Assembly (NCBI GenBank): GCA_032622095.1
Contig: CP136068.1
Location: 133,061,989-133,125,988, forward strand
DNA from: Siphonodentalium dalli
Lineage: Eukaryota > Mollusca > Scaphopoda > Gadilida > Siphonodentaliidae
DNA: 64,000 bases
Reading direction: 5' to 3'
A program made the translations under genes and the position numbers. A model generated the notes under the pieces. It saw only the letters and a program-made list of their open reading frames with translations, did not search any database and was not told the DNA's origin. Of this stretch, positions 1-12,412 are shown one piece after another. Every line of letters begins with the position of its first letter. Position 1 is the first letter of the stretch.

Positions 1-945
1 TATATACATGTTATCATACGAATCTACATGCAAGTGTTTGTTTGACACAAAATAAATAAATATGCATGTGATTATTGCTAGATAAGGCATTGCAAGACGC
101 AAATGGTCGGTCATCAAGTACTACTGGCAACACGTACTTTCCTTAAAATACATCGATGCGTTGTATGCGGGTATTATACAAGTAAACAAGAGCATCGCTG
201 AGTCGTTGCCAAATACGCCCGTTGCATGTTTTATACTTGTAACATTGTTTTTAAATCAAGTGAATTCTAATGTGACAAGGGCGTAACTAACGTAGGAAAT
301 AATACTACGAAACCTTATTCGAACTTGGTTTCTATTTTTTGCTGTGAAACGCATATACCAACAGTTACTTTAGTTCTGATCAAATAATCAAAATTGGAAA
401 ACAAAATTAATGGACGGACGTCTAGACCGGTATCATGATACGAATGTTTGTCTCCAGAAAAACGGGCTTATAGAAAACATAACAAGCTTGTTACGTCATT
501 GTAAGAACATACAAATAGAACGAATATGTTTTTATTTTCATTATCAATAATCCTCCAGTGGTTCGCATATCGCGAAAGTATACACGTGATAGTATGTTTG
601 AGTGACGAATTATCGCATCAAATCATGTAGAAGCTATTTCTGAAAAATTTATGAAATTGAAACAGTTGGGTGACATTATTATGTGACTAATATTGTCCAT
701 CGCGACATGGGATGTGGGATGGAAACATCTCACCCGAGACGCGACGCTTGCCGAGTGTCTGGACCAAATATCTTGCCCCGAGGTCATGATGGATAATTGT
801 TCTCCCAAATCAAGAGCCTCATTCTGATTTTTTGTTTTCTACTAATCTTTGGCACATTTCAGTAGGTTTGTAACCGTACATTTTTTTTTGAAATATGATG
901 CATTATTAGTGATTCTCAATGCCAATAATACTCCCAGATACTTAG

Positions 946-1030
946 CAAACAACGCATAAATAACGAAACATTTATTTGTTTACTACATAAACAACGTATA
1001 CATAACGAAACATTTATTTGTTTACTACAT
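946..1030. repeat. Direct repeat of about 42 bp, two copies
   Basis: Two adjacent copies share the core ACGAAACATTTATTTGTTTA, followed by CTACAT in both. The first runs about 946-988 and the second about 987-1030, differing at a few bases near their left ends. It is a simple local duplication with no sign of coding function. Confidence 0.8.
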
Positions 1031-1383
1031 TTGTTCAGCTTTGGTAAATCAGGTCGAACAACATCAGTAATTACAGTTATCGTGGATAATATCGATATAT
1101 CAATCTATATACTGGAAAAACAAAGCGCGTTATCCGGCGAGCAGGGTTAATAAGTTTGAGTGAAATTGACTTGACTCGTAAAAGTTACATGGCTACGTCA
1201 CAACAGGGTCGTACTTGGCATTGATTCCGAGATATTCGTATTATTATATATTAAGTCTGTATAACAATGCCAACTGTGTTTGCCATTGAACACATCTGTA
1301 ACCAGAATTACACCTGTTTAATTTGTATACGGCTTCGAGCTGTTATTTCGTAATAACTTAGTTATACATGTAGTTAATTTCAT

Positions 1384-1411
1384 GTCATTCACTATTTAAC
1401 TAGTGAATGAC
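1384..1411. repeat. Perfect 11-bp inverted repeat with 6-nt loop
   Basis: GTCATTCACTA (1384-1394) is followed after TTTAAC by its exact reverse complement TAGTGAATGAC (1401-1411). It could form a small hairpin. No U-run or gene end follows, so a terminator role is not supported. Confidence 0.8.
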
Positions 1412-2528
1412 AATCAGCGTCGCAAATTTCAAGTCATCTAAACGTCATATTTTCGGTTTCATATCAAACTCACACTTCGTGAATTTATCAAACTGAATCT
1501 CTAATTTATCATCTAAAGTCTCATTTACTATTTCACGTGTCATTTCGACAGCATTTAGTCGAAATGTATTTGCACAAGTTTCGTACTACGGCATTATGGG
1601 AAATAAGTTTTCACGGATTTTTTGTATTCAAATACCTGCACGTAAACACATGTTTCCGAGCTATACTTACACCACCTGCCCGTCCATAAATAATTCCGAT
1701 CTTTGTATACTGTGAGATTATTCATGTCATGCCATATGTATGAAGTTATTGTCATTTTTATCGCGAAAACTCCATCACAAAATTTCAGCTGTCAAACTCG
1801 TATTTATATACTGTGTTGTGAATTTGAGTTAATATGCTCAAAGTGCACAAGCTACATGTATATCGTTTTATTTTTGTTGACGTTCAAAGTTCCCTAACTT
1901 GCTTCAAATTTATGTGAATTATTTTGAGCCCAAGTGTACTTGTTTGCCATTGGTCAAAAATCAGTCGTAACGTAATCTTTGCCTATCGTAGAAAGACAAG
2001 TGGCTTGGTGCCATTTTTAGTCGCCTTTGCTCGCTGTTGATCTGATATTGCCGATACTGGCAATACATACTAATTAATATGATTGATGCTTATGAAATTC
2101 TTACTGTTTATTTGATATATTGCTGCTTATTTTATTGCTGAATTGCTGTTAAAGCTGATCAAATCAAGTCTAGTTCCCTGTAACCCCCCCCCCCCTTTAG
2201 ATAATGAGTACTAAACGAATGCAGTAATTGAAGTAGAAATAGGTGCGCCTTCTATTTCGGAACGCATAAGGTTCTTATAACCACTAAATTCGTCAATGTA
2301 AGTGTTATACAGTTCACGTCCATTGTAATGATAGAATTGCGAACATGAATGATCTTGCATTTTTTACGGGCTAGTTGTATGTCTGTCTGTTCATTCATTT
2401 GTTCCTGTGTTCCAGTAGGACTACCTTGCAGTAGCAGATCGTGGTAATCATTCTTGAACAACGCTAAATATATTACCGAAATCATTACACGGCAATGATC
2501 ACTAGTGGACCACACTTTTAAGGGGACT

Positions 2529-2945
2529 TGCGTAGTTAATTAAATCTAACGACGCTCTTTATTCATAAGAGTTTACGCTCGCTGTCCATAGTCACGTTGA
2601 TATTAAAGTGACACTAACTGACTCAGAGTCATTGCTCATCAGGAGTAATTAAAGTAACACACATTGATTAATTAACATATCTAAGACATGTAAATAACTA
2701 TCCTGTGATACAATTGTTAGATGTTGAATTAATTAATTATTGAACTTATTGAACAATAAACATTATTAAACCTTATATCTGAGTCTGTTCTTGATACTCA
2801 ACATAACATAGGGGCGAACCAAATCCTGTATGTACCACATGGAGACTTAGACGAAGTCTCATGTCTCATATTGTAATCTAGGCAACGTCTGGATTAACTG
2901 TTTAGGCGATATAGGTTTCATTAGCCACCCTGGCTGCGATCCTGC
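2529..2945 (+). mobile_element. Possible 5' LTR of Gypsy-1
   Basis: The segment starts with TG after a short purine-rich stretch (AAGGGGAC) and carries AATAAA at 2755-2760. It ends near 2945 in the sequence GGCTGCGATCCTG, which in the amplified copies continues as CTACA just before the primer-binding-like site. An alternative right end is ACTCAACA at about 2803, soon after the poly(A) signal, which would make a shorter LTR of about 275 bp. No second LTR was found to confirm either edge. Confidence 0.35.
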
Positions 2946-2951
2946 GGATTT

Positions 2952-5136
2952 CATAAATCAGCGTAAATTGGTTTGAATTTATTTAGTGTGGTACACTTGA
3001 TTCATTGGTATTTTGGGCTATCAAGATGGCAGACTCATCAGACCCAGAAGTGTCATTTGCTGGGGTAATCATAATAAAAATCAAAAGCAATCTGAAAGGA
3101 ATCAGTCAATGGATAATACGTTGAGCAATTTATCCGCATCTCAGATGAACATCGATCAAACACACAATCAAACATATAATAGGCAACAATGCGATCATAT
3201 TTTATTAGCCACCATGGCTGCGATCCTGCTACAAATGGTGTCAGAACTGCGGATTTACTATATACTACGAGCTTCACCAAGAGTAAACTGAGTTGCAGAA
3301 AAGGCACTGACACTGGAGGCTGCCAGAAGTCCTGTTTGAGAGTTGTTGATGAGTCCAGTGGTACAAGGTCCTGCATAAATCAGCGTAAATTGGTTTGAAT
3401 TTATTTAGTGTGATACACTACTACACTTGGTTCACTGGTATTGTGGGCTATCAAGATGGCAGACTCACCCGACCCAGAAGTGTCATTTCCTGGGGGTAAT
3501 CATAATAAAAATAAAAAGCAATCTGAAAGGAATCAGTCAATGGATAATACGTTGAGCACTTTATCCGCATCTCAGATGAACATCGATCAAACACAAAATC
3601 AAACATATAATAGGCGACACTGCGACCATACACCAATGATCAAACATATAATAGGCGACAATGCGACCATACACCAATGATCAAACATACACAATGCGAC
3701 CATATCAATGATCAAACATACGCAATGCGATCATATCAATGATCAAACATACACAATGCGATCATATTTTATTAGCCACCATGGCTGCGATCCTGCTACA
3801 AATGGTGTCAGAACTGCGGATTTACTATATACTACGAGCTTCACCAAGAGTAAACTGAGTTGCAGAAAAGGCACTGACACTGGAGGCTGCCAGAAGTCCT
3901 GTTTGAGAGTTGTTGATGGTTCCAGTGGTACAAGGTCCTGCATAAATCAGCGTAAATTGGTTTGAATTTATTTAGTGTGGTACACTTGATTCATTGGTAT
4001 TTTGGGCTATCAAGATGGCAGACTCATCAGACCCAGAAGTGTCATTTGCTGGGGTAATCATAATAAAAATCAAAAGCAATCTGAAAGGAATCAGTCAATG
4101 GATAATACTTTGAGCACTTTATCCGCATCTCAGATGAACATCGATCAAACACACAATCAAACATATAATAGGCAACAATGCGATCATATTTTATTAGCCA
4201 CCATGGCTGCGATCCTGCTACAAATGGTGTCAGAACTGCGGATTTACTATATACTACGAGCTTCACCAAGAGTAAACTGAGTTGCAGAAAAGGCACTGAC
4301 ACTGGAGGCTGCCAGAAGTCCTGTTTGAGAGTTGTTGATGAGTCCAGTGGTACAAGGTCCTGCATAAATCAGCGTAAATTGGTTTGAATTTATTTAGTGT
4401 GATACACTACTACACTTGGTTCACTGGTATTGTGGGCTATCAAGATGGCAGACTCACCCGACCCAGAAGTGTCATTTCCTGGGGGTAATCATAATAAAAA
4501 TAAAAAGCAATCTGAAAGGAATCAGTCAATGGATAATACGTTGAGCACTTTATCCGCATCTCAGATGAACATCGATCAAACACAAAATCAAACATATAAT
4601 AGGCGACAATGCGACCATACACCAATGATCAAACATATAATAGGCGACAATGCGACCATACACCAATGATCAAACATACACAATGCGACCATATCAATGA
4701 TCAAACATACGCAATGCGATCATATCAATGATCAAACATACACAATGCGATCATATTTTATTAGCCACCATGGCTGCGATCCTGCTACAAATGGTGTCAG
4801 AACTGCGGATTTACTATATACTACGAGCTTCACCAAGAGTAAACTGAGTTGCAGAAAAGGCACTGACACTGGAGGCTGCCAGAAGTCCTGTTTGAGAGTT
4901 GTTGATGGTTCCAGTGGTACAAGGTCCTGCATAAATCAGCGTAAATTGGTTTGAATTTATTTAGTGTGGTACACTTGATTCATTGGTATTTTGGGCTATC
5001 AAGATGGCAGACTCATCAGACCCAGAAGTGTCATTTGCTGGGGTAATCATAATAAAAATCAAAAGCAATCTGAAAGGAATCAGTCAATGGATAATACTTT
5101 GAGCACTTTATCCGCATCTCAGATGAACAGCGATCA
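2952..5136 (+). repeat. 989-bp higher-order tandem array of Gypsy-1 leader and gag start
   Basis: The marker ATAAATCAGCGTAAATTGG recurs with starts near 2952, 3374, 3941, 4363 and 4930. Spacings alternate 422, 567, 422, 567, so the real period is 989 bp with two internal subunits. Each subunit holds the tail of the LTR (TTAGCCACCATGGCTGCGAT), a primer-site-like sequence, the leader, and the gag start reading MADSxDPEVSF. The long subunit carries four extra minisatellite-like units after gag. Copies one period apart are almost identical, so the duplication is recent relative to the decay of the element's 3' part. Confidence 0.9.
3236..3253 (+). promoter_or_regulatory. Primer-binding-site-like sequence (tRNA-Leu type), copy 1
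   Basis: TGGTGTCAGAACTGCGGA starts two bases after a CTACA that could be the LTR end. Its first 11 bases are the exact complement of a leucine tRNA 3' end (TTCTGACACCA). Identical copies begin at 3803, 4225 and 4792, one in each later amplified subunit. In the leftmost partial copy near 2945 the site is deleted. Assignment to tRNA-Leu is from knowledge of tRNA ends, not a search. Confidence 0.55.
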
Positions 5137-8100
5137 AACACACAATCAAACATATAATATGCGACAATCCGATCATACACCAATGATCAAACATATAATA
5201 GGCGACAATGCGACCATACACCAATGATCAAACATACATAATGCGACCATACCAATGATCAAACATACACAATGCGATCATACCAATGATCAAACATACA
5301 CAATGCGATCATACCAATGATCAAACATACACAATGCGATCACACCAATGATCAAACATACACAATGCGATCACACCAATGATCAAACATACACAATGCG
5401 ATCATACCAATGATCAAACATACACAATGCGATCATACCAATGATCAAACATACACAATGCGACCATACACCAATGATCAAACACACAATCAAACATATA
5501 ATAGGCGACAATGCGACCATACACCAATGATCAAACATATAATAGGCGACAATGCGACCATACACCAATGATCAAACATATAATAGGCGACAATGCTACC
5601 ATACACCAATGATCAAACATATAATAGGCGACAATGCGACCATACACCAACGATCAAACATATAATAGGCGACAATGCGACAATATCAATGACCAAACAT
5701 ATAATAGGCGACAATGCGACCATACACCAATGATCAAACATATAATAGGCGACAATGCGACCATATCAATGATCAAACATATAATAGGCGACAATGATCA
5801 AACATACACAATGCGACCATACACCAATGATCAAACATACACAATGCGATCATATCAATGATCAAACATACACAATGCGACCATACACCAATGCTCAAAC
5901 ATACACAATGCGACCATACACCAATGATCAAACATACACAATGCGACCATACACCAATGATCAAACATACACAATGCGATCATATCAATGATCAACCATA
6001 CATAATGCGACCATACACCAATGATCAAACATACACAATGCGACCATACACCAATGATCAAACATACACATTGCGATCATATCAATGATCAAACATACAC
6101 AATGCGAGCATACACCAATGATCAAACATACACAATGCGATCATACACCAATGATCAAACATACACAATGCGACCATACACCAATGATCAAACATACACA
6201 ATGCGATCATATCAATGATCAAACATACACAATGCGATCATACACCAATGATCAAACATACACAATGCGACCATACACCAATGATCAAACATACACAATG
6301 CGACCATACACCAATGATCAAACATACACAATGCGATCATACACCAATGATCAAACATACACAATGCGACCATACACCAATGATCAAACATACATAATGC
6401 GACCATACACCAATGATCAAACATACACAATGCGACCATACACCAATGATCAAACATACACAATGCGATCATACACCAATGATCAAACATACACAATGCG
6501 ACCATACACCAATGATCAAACATACACAATGCGATCATACACCAATGATCAACCATACATAATGCGATCACATCAATGATCAAACATACACAATGCGACC
6601 ATACATCAATGATCAAACATACACAATGCGACCATACATCAATGATCAAATATACACAATGCGACCATACGCCATGCGACCATACACCATGCGACCATAC
6701 ATCAATGATCAAACATACTTAATGCGACCATACATCAATGATCAAACATACACAATGCGACCATACATCAATGATCAAACATACACAATGCGACCATACG
6801 CCATGCGACCATACATCAATGCTCAAACATACACAATGCGACCATACATCAATGATCAAACATACACAATGCGACCATACACCATGCGACCATACACCAT
6901 GCGACCATACACCAATGATCAAACATACACCATGCTACCATACATAAATGATCAAACATACACAATGCGACCATACATCAATGATCAAACATACACAATG
7001 CGACCATACACCATGCGACCATACACCATGCGACCATACATCAATGATCAAACATACATAATGCGACCATACATCAATGATCAAACATACACAATGCGAC
7101 CATACATCAATGATCAAACATACACAATGCGACCATACACCATGCGACCATACATCAATGATCAAACATACACAATGCGATCATACACCAATGATCAAAC
7201 AAACACAATGCGATCATACACCAATGATCAAACATACACAATGCGATCATACACCAATGATCAAACATACACAATGCGACCATACACCAATGATCAAACA
7301 TACACAATGCGACCATACATCAATGATCAAACATACACAATGCGATCACACCAATGATCAAACATACACAATGCGACCATACACCAATGATCAAACATAC
7401 ACAATGCGACCATACACCAATGATCAAACATACACAATGCGACCATACACCAAGGATCAAACATACACAATGCGACCATACACCAAAGATCAAACATACA
7501 CAATGCGACCATACATCAATGATCAAACATACACAATGCGATCACACCAATGATCAAACATACACAATGCGACCATACACCAATGATCAAACATACACAA
7601 TGCGACCATACACCAATGAACAAACATACACAATGCGACCATACACCAATGATCAAACATACACAATGCGACCATACATCAATGATCAAACATACACAAT
7701 GCGACCATACACCAACGATCAAACATACACAATGCGACCATACATCAATGATCAAACATACACAATGCGACCATACACCAATGATCAAACATACACAATG
7801 CGACCATACACCAATGATCAAACATACATAATGAGACCATACACCAATGATCAAACATACAAGATGCGACCATACACCAATGATCAAACATACACAATGC
7901 GATCACACCAATGATCAAACATACACAATGCGACCATACACCAATGATCAAACATACACAATGCGACCATACACCAATGATCAAACATACTCAATGCGAC
8001 CATACATCAATGATCAAACATACACAATGCGACCATACACCAATGATCAAACATACACAATGCGATCACACCAATGATCAAACATACACAATGCGACAAT

Positions 8101-8590
8101 ACACCAATGATCAAACATACACAATGCAACCATACACCAATGATCAAACATACACAATGCGACCATACATCAATGATCAAACATACACAATGCGACCATA
8201 CACCAATGATCAAACATACACAATGCGACCATACATCAATGATCAAACATACACAATGCGACCATACACCAATGATCAAACATACACAATGCGACCATAC
8301 ATCAATGATCAAACATACATAATGCGACCATACACCATGCGACCATACACAATGCGACCTTACACCAATGATCAAACATACACAATGCGACCATACACCA
8401 ATGATCAACCATACATAATGCGACCATACACTAATGATCAAACATACATAATGCGACCATACACCAATGATCAAACATACACAATGCGACCATACACCAA
8501 TGATCAAACATACACCAATGATCAACCATACACAATGCGACCATACACCATGCGACCATACACCAATGCGACCATACACAATGCGCTAAA
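5137..8590. repeat. 33-bp minisatellite, about 100 units, inside the gag N-terminal region
   Basis: The dominant unit begins ATGATCAAACATACACAATG and continues CGACCATACACCA, 33 bp in all. The left end (about 5150-5800) contains a longer 41-bp form carrying ATAATAGGCGACAATGCG, the same sequence found in the unamplified gag copies. Further right the short 33-bp form takes over, with 30- to 31-bp variants and 15-bp partial units (CATGCGACCATACAC) around 6670-7150 and 8330-8580. Because 33 is a multiple of three, several frames stay open on both strands for 60-250 codons, giving peptides such as MIKHTQCDHTP, NDQTYTMRPYT and LIIGVWSHCVC. This openness follows from the period and is not by itself evidence of a protein. 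Confidence 0.95.
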
Positions 8591-9604
8591 ATAACGACGA
8601 TATCAATAATAGAAATCCACAACCAAATATGCAAACCAATGATATTAATAACCAACCACCACACAATGAGAATAACTTAAATATTAATTCAAGGGTACAT
8701 CCAGACCCTATACATTTTGATTTGGGTGACCAAAATAATTGTCCTGTTTGAATTTAGCCCGAAGCACTGATCAATTTGATCAATTCAGAAATATCAATCA
8801 CATGTGTCTCCACATCATACTGTCCCGACGGTTGAGAATGCAGAGTATGCAGAATTTCACACCCGTGATAAGATATTTAGAAAGACCCGAATCATAAGGG
8901 TAATATATTTTTAAATGGTACACCTCAGGGACAGAGTGATTTTCTTAATTTTTGGCCAGGACCCCAATAGCACAAATTTCAATGATAAAGGAATAAGGCG
9001 GGTAATAGAAATCCAGTTTATTATTCAGATGATAGGTATCACATGGATGCAATATATCGCCCACCTGCACCTGGGCCGGAAACTTTTGATGGCAAAAGCG
9101 ACTGGGATGAATACATGCTATTGTCTGAGGATTGTGCTTACTTGGGTCGATGGAGTTTGCAAGATAAGGCTTTATTATTAGCTCGAGTTTGAGGGGTGCC
9201 GCTATAACCTTTTTATGGCCAGATGTCGGAGGAATATCAACACAATTTTGATTTGTTAGTCAGGCATTTGGGTCAGAGGTTCGAAAAATCTCTCAAAATT
9301 CAAGTTGTCTTGCAAATTTGGAATCAAGAAAAAGGCAGAATGGCGAATCAATTGCCTCTTTTTCTGATGAGCTGCGTCTTATTGCTAGTAGGGCATGTAT
9401 CGACCTGAGTATCCAGGCTCAGGAAGCGTTCACTTTGAACCAGTTGTATAATTATGTGGGTGCTGATGCCAAATATGAGTTTACTCGTATGGGATTCAGA
9501 TCTGTGTTAGAAGTTGTTCCAGTTATAGAGCATCGTGAAGCAATCTATGGAGACTCGAATCAGGTGCGTTCCGTGGCAGCTAGGATGATTAAATCTGATA
9601 AATA
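8591..9604 (+). pseudogene. Gag remnant of Gypsy-1
   Basis: Just right of the minisatellite the frame reads an N/Q-rich stretch (NDINNQPPHNENN at about 8638-8676) that matches the style of the gag start in the amplified units. After several stops a gag core follows, with PPAPGPETFDGKSDWDEYM at about 9060-9117 and, after frameshifts, ASFSDELRLIASRA and LYNYVGADAKYEF to about 9600. This is the capsid-type region that forms the particle in gypsy elements. At least three frameshifts and many stops show it is dead. No CCHC zinc knuckle was seen; the remnant ends before where one is expected. Confidence 0.7.
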
Positions 9605-9794
9605 AAAGTCAATTTATATTTCATGGGAAGATATTCTCATTAAGGGTTAAAGGTCGATCGAGTCATGGACAGATAGAGGTTGTTTTTTTCCTGTGGTTTC
9701 CCTGCAGCATAGATACCGGAATTGTCCGACCTAAAAATGCAAATAAACTTTAGTCAAATGATTCATTTCAATCATGGCAAAACAGTCATGATCA

Positions 9795-10320
9795 GTCCAG
9801 GGGCAGTAACTCTATTACAAATGAACCTATTAAATACCATGAAAAGGGAGCAATATGTCAATGGACAGGAGAATGCGAAAATGCATTCAATGACTCGAAG
9901 AAAGCGATGGCATCAGCAGATGTTTTAGCATATCCAGCAGCCGGTCAACCATATTTCATGGACATGGATGCTAGCCAAAGCTGTGTCGGTGCTGTTCTTT
10001 CACAGATCCAAGATGGGGATGAGCGAGTAATAGCTTAAATGAGTAAGACGATGAATAAGCACCAGAGGCAATATTTCGTAACAAGGAAAGAATTGCTCGC
10101 GGTTGTCACAGGTTTGAGAAATTGTCATGCCTTCCTGTATGGCCAGGAAGTGCTTATCAGGACAGATAACTATGCTGTGAGCTGGATGAAAAGTCTGAAA
10201 ATGTCAACTGGACAAGTTGCTCAATGTTTGCAGGAGCTGGAAATATAACCTGAAAGTAGTACATAGAAGTGGAGATAAACATCAGCATGCAGATGCCGCC
10301 TCTAGAATGCCATGTCGGGC
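9795..10320 (+). pseudogene. RNase H domain of Gypsy-1 pol (reverse transcriptase deleted)
   Basis: The frame contains the RT-RNase H connection (GECENAFNDSKKAMASADVL) and then the RNase H core, which degrades the RNA strand of the hybrid during reverse transcription. Its acidic motifs are visible: MDASQS at about 9966-9983, KELLAVV near 10090, IRTDNYAVSW near 10160, and HADAASR near 10285. One stop interrupts after ERVIA and a frameshift lies at about 10246. Upstream, protease and the RT palm (no YxDD box) are missing, so gag is followed almost directly by the end of RT. Family assignment is firm from the order and spacing of motifs. Confidence 0.85.
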
Positions 10321-10650
10321 ATGCAAACGTCAACATGAAATTAACGATAAGGCTGCTGAGTCATTCGATGATGAACACGATGTCCAATCTGCTAATAATG
10401 AAGTTCGAGCTATTACTCGTGGCAGAATTAACCATGATGATGAAACTACAAGAAACTACAAGGGTGGAGACAAATACGCGAAGACAACAACAAATTCTAG
10501 ATGACAACATGTCCGATATATTCATAGCCAAAGAAGATGCCGAAGAAAGACCTGATTGGTCGGTGATTTCAAATAACTCAACTCATGTTAAGTCAATATG
10601 GGCACAGTGGAATAGTTTAGAAATGCAATGTAAGAGTATCTCTCCATACA
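10321..10650 (+). pseudogene. RNase H to integrase linker of Gypsy-1
   Basis: The sequence continues with an acidic, N-rich spacer and then DWSVISNNSTHVKSIWAQWN at about 10553-10612. That resembles the segment before the integrase zinc finger in many gypsy polyproteins. No integrase HHCC motif follows, so the element ends or is truncated here, and the next 140 bp are unassigned. Confidence 0.5.
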
Positions 10651-10789
10651 GTATCAACTGCTTGCGGAAGTCAATAAAATTACAATATGTCTTTCTTCTG
10701 CTCTGCAGGTACACGGTTATCAGAGCATGTATACTAACTATATTATGTATTGTTGAGTGACCCTTGCGAAAACATGTTTGAATTGTATT

Positions 10790-11860
10790 TATAAAGTCAT
10801 TGTCTGCAAATGACGATATTCGATTAAAAAGTTTACCAAAACAATTAGAAGAATTTCTCTATATGATTCAGGTAAATTAGGGTCCCTTGATCCTTTGACG
10901 ATGGGTTTAATCGTCCCAACAACCATTGTTTCGGAATATGCCCACTACTCAAAATTAGATTAAAAAAGCGAACATATATAAGCTCATCATTTCGCCTAAC
11001 GATTATTTGATATAATCGTTCACAATTTCATCCGCCCCTACTGTCTTACCGTTCTTCAGATTTTGTGTAGCAATAAGGATCTCTTCGTGTGTTATAGGCC
11101 TGTTTAGATGCGACTCATAATTTTCCTTGAAGTCCATATCGACATAGTCAGAAACATCCGATTCATCGTTACAGCAGTTTAGCTCTAAATCCTTAAAGAA
11201 CTCCTCGAATTGTTCTATTGGTTCTACTGGTTCGTTATATCGTTATCTATAATAGATGTTTTATATTGTTCTCTCGTATGAATGGTAGAATTGAGTCCTC
11301 AATGTTCGACACTCATAGTCGAACCAGGCTTTGTTTTTGGCATATTTTCCCGCATGTTGTTTTGAGGTTTATAATTTCCCAATGTACGATCGGCCGCAGT
11401 TTTTTTTAGAGTGCTGCTTATGTGCCCACACAGATCATCAATATTTGTTTGGGATAAACAACTACTTTTTTTCCAGATCATTAAGTTCACCAAGAACAAG
11501 CGTAATGTCGTCGGAATTACTACCTCTGGGTAACATTCTCCCTTTGTGTGGGTCCCATCATTTCGTTTTTATTATTTGTTCACCAACTTTGGAGTTTTCG
11601 TCGGTGAAGTTATTTCGTATATATCATTAGGGGAATCAAACTTTAAATCCAAATGTATAGCTCCATGTATATCGGAGAATAAAGAACAATGATCATGAAC
11701 TTTGAAGTGTTCTATCTTTTGTTCCTAGTTTATAACCATAAGAGTTCACCATACCTTTGTATTGGGATATTCGATTTGGGACCTGAAAAGTCTTATCAAA
11801 ATCATCACCATTACATTCATCATCATAATATTCATCTTCTTTTCACGACAACAAAATGTA
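10790..11860 (-). pseudogene. LINE fragment: endonuclease end to RT fingers
   Basis: Reading leftward on the minus strand, remnants of a non-LTR retrotransposon appear in order. First is an endonuclease segment (KTFQVPNRISQYKGMVNSYG, about 11850-11740), then its C-terminal end around HDHCSLFSDIHGAI (about 11700-11660). A linker follows with TKPWFDYECRTLRTQFYHSY (about 11340-11280), then the pre-RT helix and RT start, THEEILIATQNL and KNGKTVGADEIVNDYIK (about 11080-11010). RT fingers follow, FFNLILSSGHIPKQWLLG (about 10960-10900). Several frameshifts and stops are present. The order matches APE-type LINEs of the CR1/Jockey group; I cannot fix the clade by eye. Confidence 0.7.
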
Positions 11861-12412
11861 ATAACCGTGTAACAAACAGTTTTGTTTTCAAAACATATGG
11901 TATATGTCCCCCGTGTCGTGGTTGGGTTAACGGTAAGAACATACGAATTATGTTTCTTCGGCATGCAGGAAATGCTTTGGTCAAAAACGTAATTGAAATA
12001 TGCAGATAATCGACCAACTATAGTTTAACTCAGAATGTAGAGGAGCAAGGGTGAAGTACCATAAGACAAAGAACAGTTATCGTAATAATCCAACCAATAA
12101 GAATTTGGAGGAAATGAGGCACACTAGTCGAGAATACAAGATGTAGCACTACGAACTATAAGAATATTATAAGACCACCAGGAAATCTGACCCGAATGAG
12201 TACTTTTCAAACAAAAGATCAAACTAAAGTAAAAAATTAAAATATGCACACTTTCTTGAAAAATAATAATCTTGAATCAAGTTACGATTTCATATTAACA
12301 AATAACATGCGGAATCAACAAATGACGATTTAGAAAAATAAAAAAAAGAAAAGAAGATAAGATCTAAAACGGACACCAAAGCAACTATAAATATAATGCC
12401 CTCTTTATATAT
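11861..12412. other. Unassigned DNA between two LINE fragments
   Basis: The left part may hold further decayed endonuclease of the minus-strand LINE. From about 12020 rightwards the DNA is AT-rich with no motif I recognise. Confidence 0.4.

Larger units (their letters stand above)
1..2520. other. AT-rich DNA without a recognisable gene
   Basis: Short open frames on both strands have no recognisable domain, low-complexity composition and no convincing exon structure. The stretch holds a 42-bp direct repeat (946-1030), an 11-bp inverted repeat (1384-1411) and a run of 12 C (2184-2195). I see nothing else to annotate. Confidence 0.6.
2529..10650 (+). mobile_element. Decayed Ty3/gypsy LTR retrotransposon (Gypsy-1)
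   Basis: Remnants of a plus-strand gypsy element appear in the expected order: a possible 5' LTR, a tRNA-Leu-like primer site, gag, RNase H and the linker that precedes integrase. The 5' part is heavily amplified: 989-bp tandem units of LTR tail, primer site, leader and gag start (2952 to about 5136), then a 33-bp minisatellite (5137-8590). Protease and most of the reverse transcriptase are absent between about 9605 and 9795, and no integrase or 3' LTR was recognised. Stop codons and frameshifts occur throughout, so it is non-functional. Element identity is strong from the RNase H motifs; the left boundary is uncertain. Confidence 0.8.

Noticed and set aside
6593-7357. 254-codon open frame as a real repeat protein gene
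   Set aside because: Other frames on both strands are equally open because the period is 33 bp. There is no start context, splice or conserved flank specific to this frame.
5137-8590. CRISPR array
   Set aside because: Units are contiguous without unique spacers, lie in a eukaryotic retroelement, and no cas-like gene is present.
11746-12017. Open frames of 60-100 codons near the LINE endonuclease
   Set aside because: They are out-of-frame readings over the decayed LINE; the real motifs are in another minus-strand frame.
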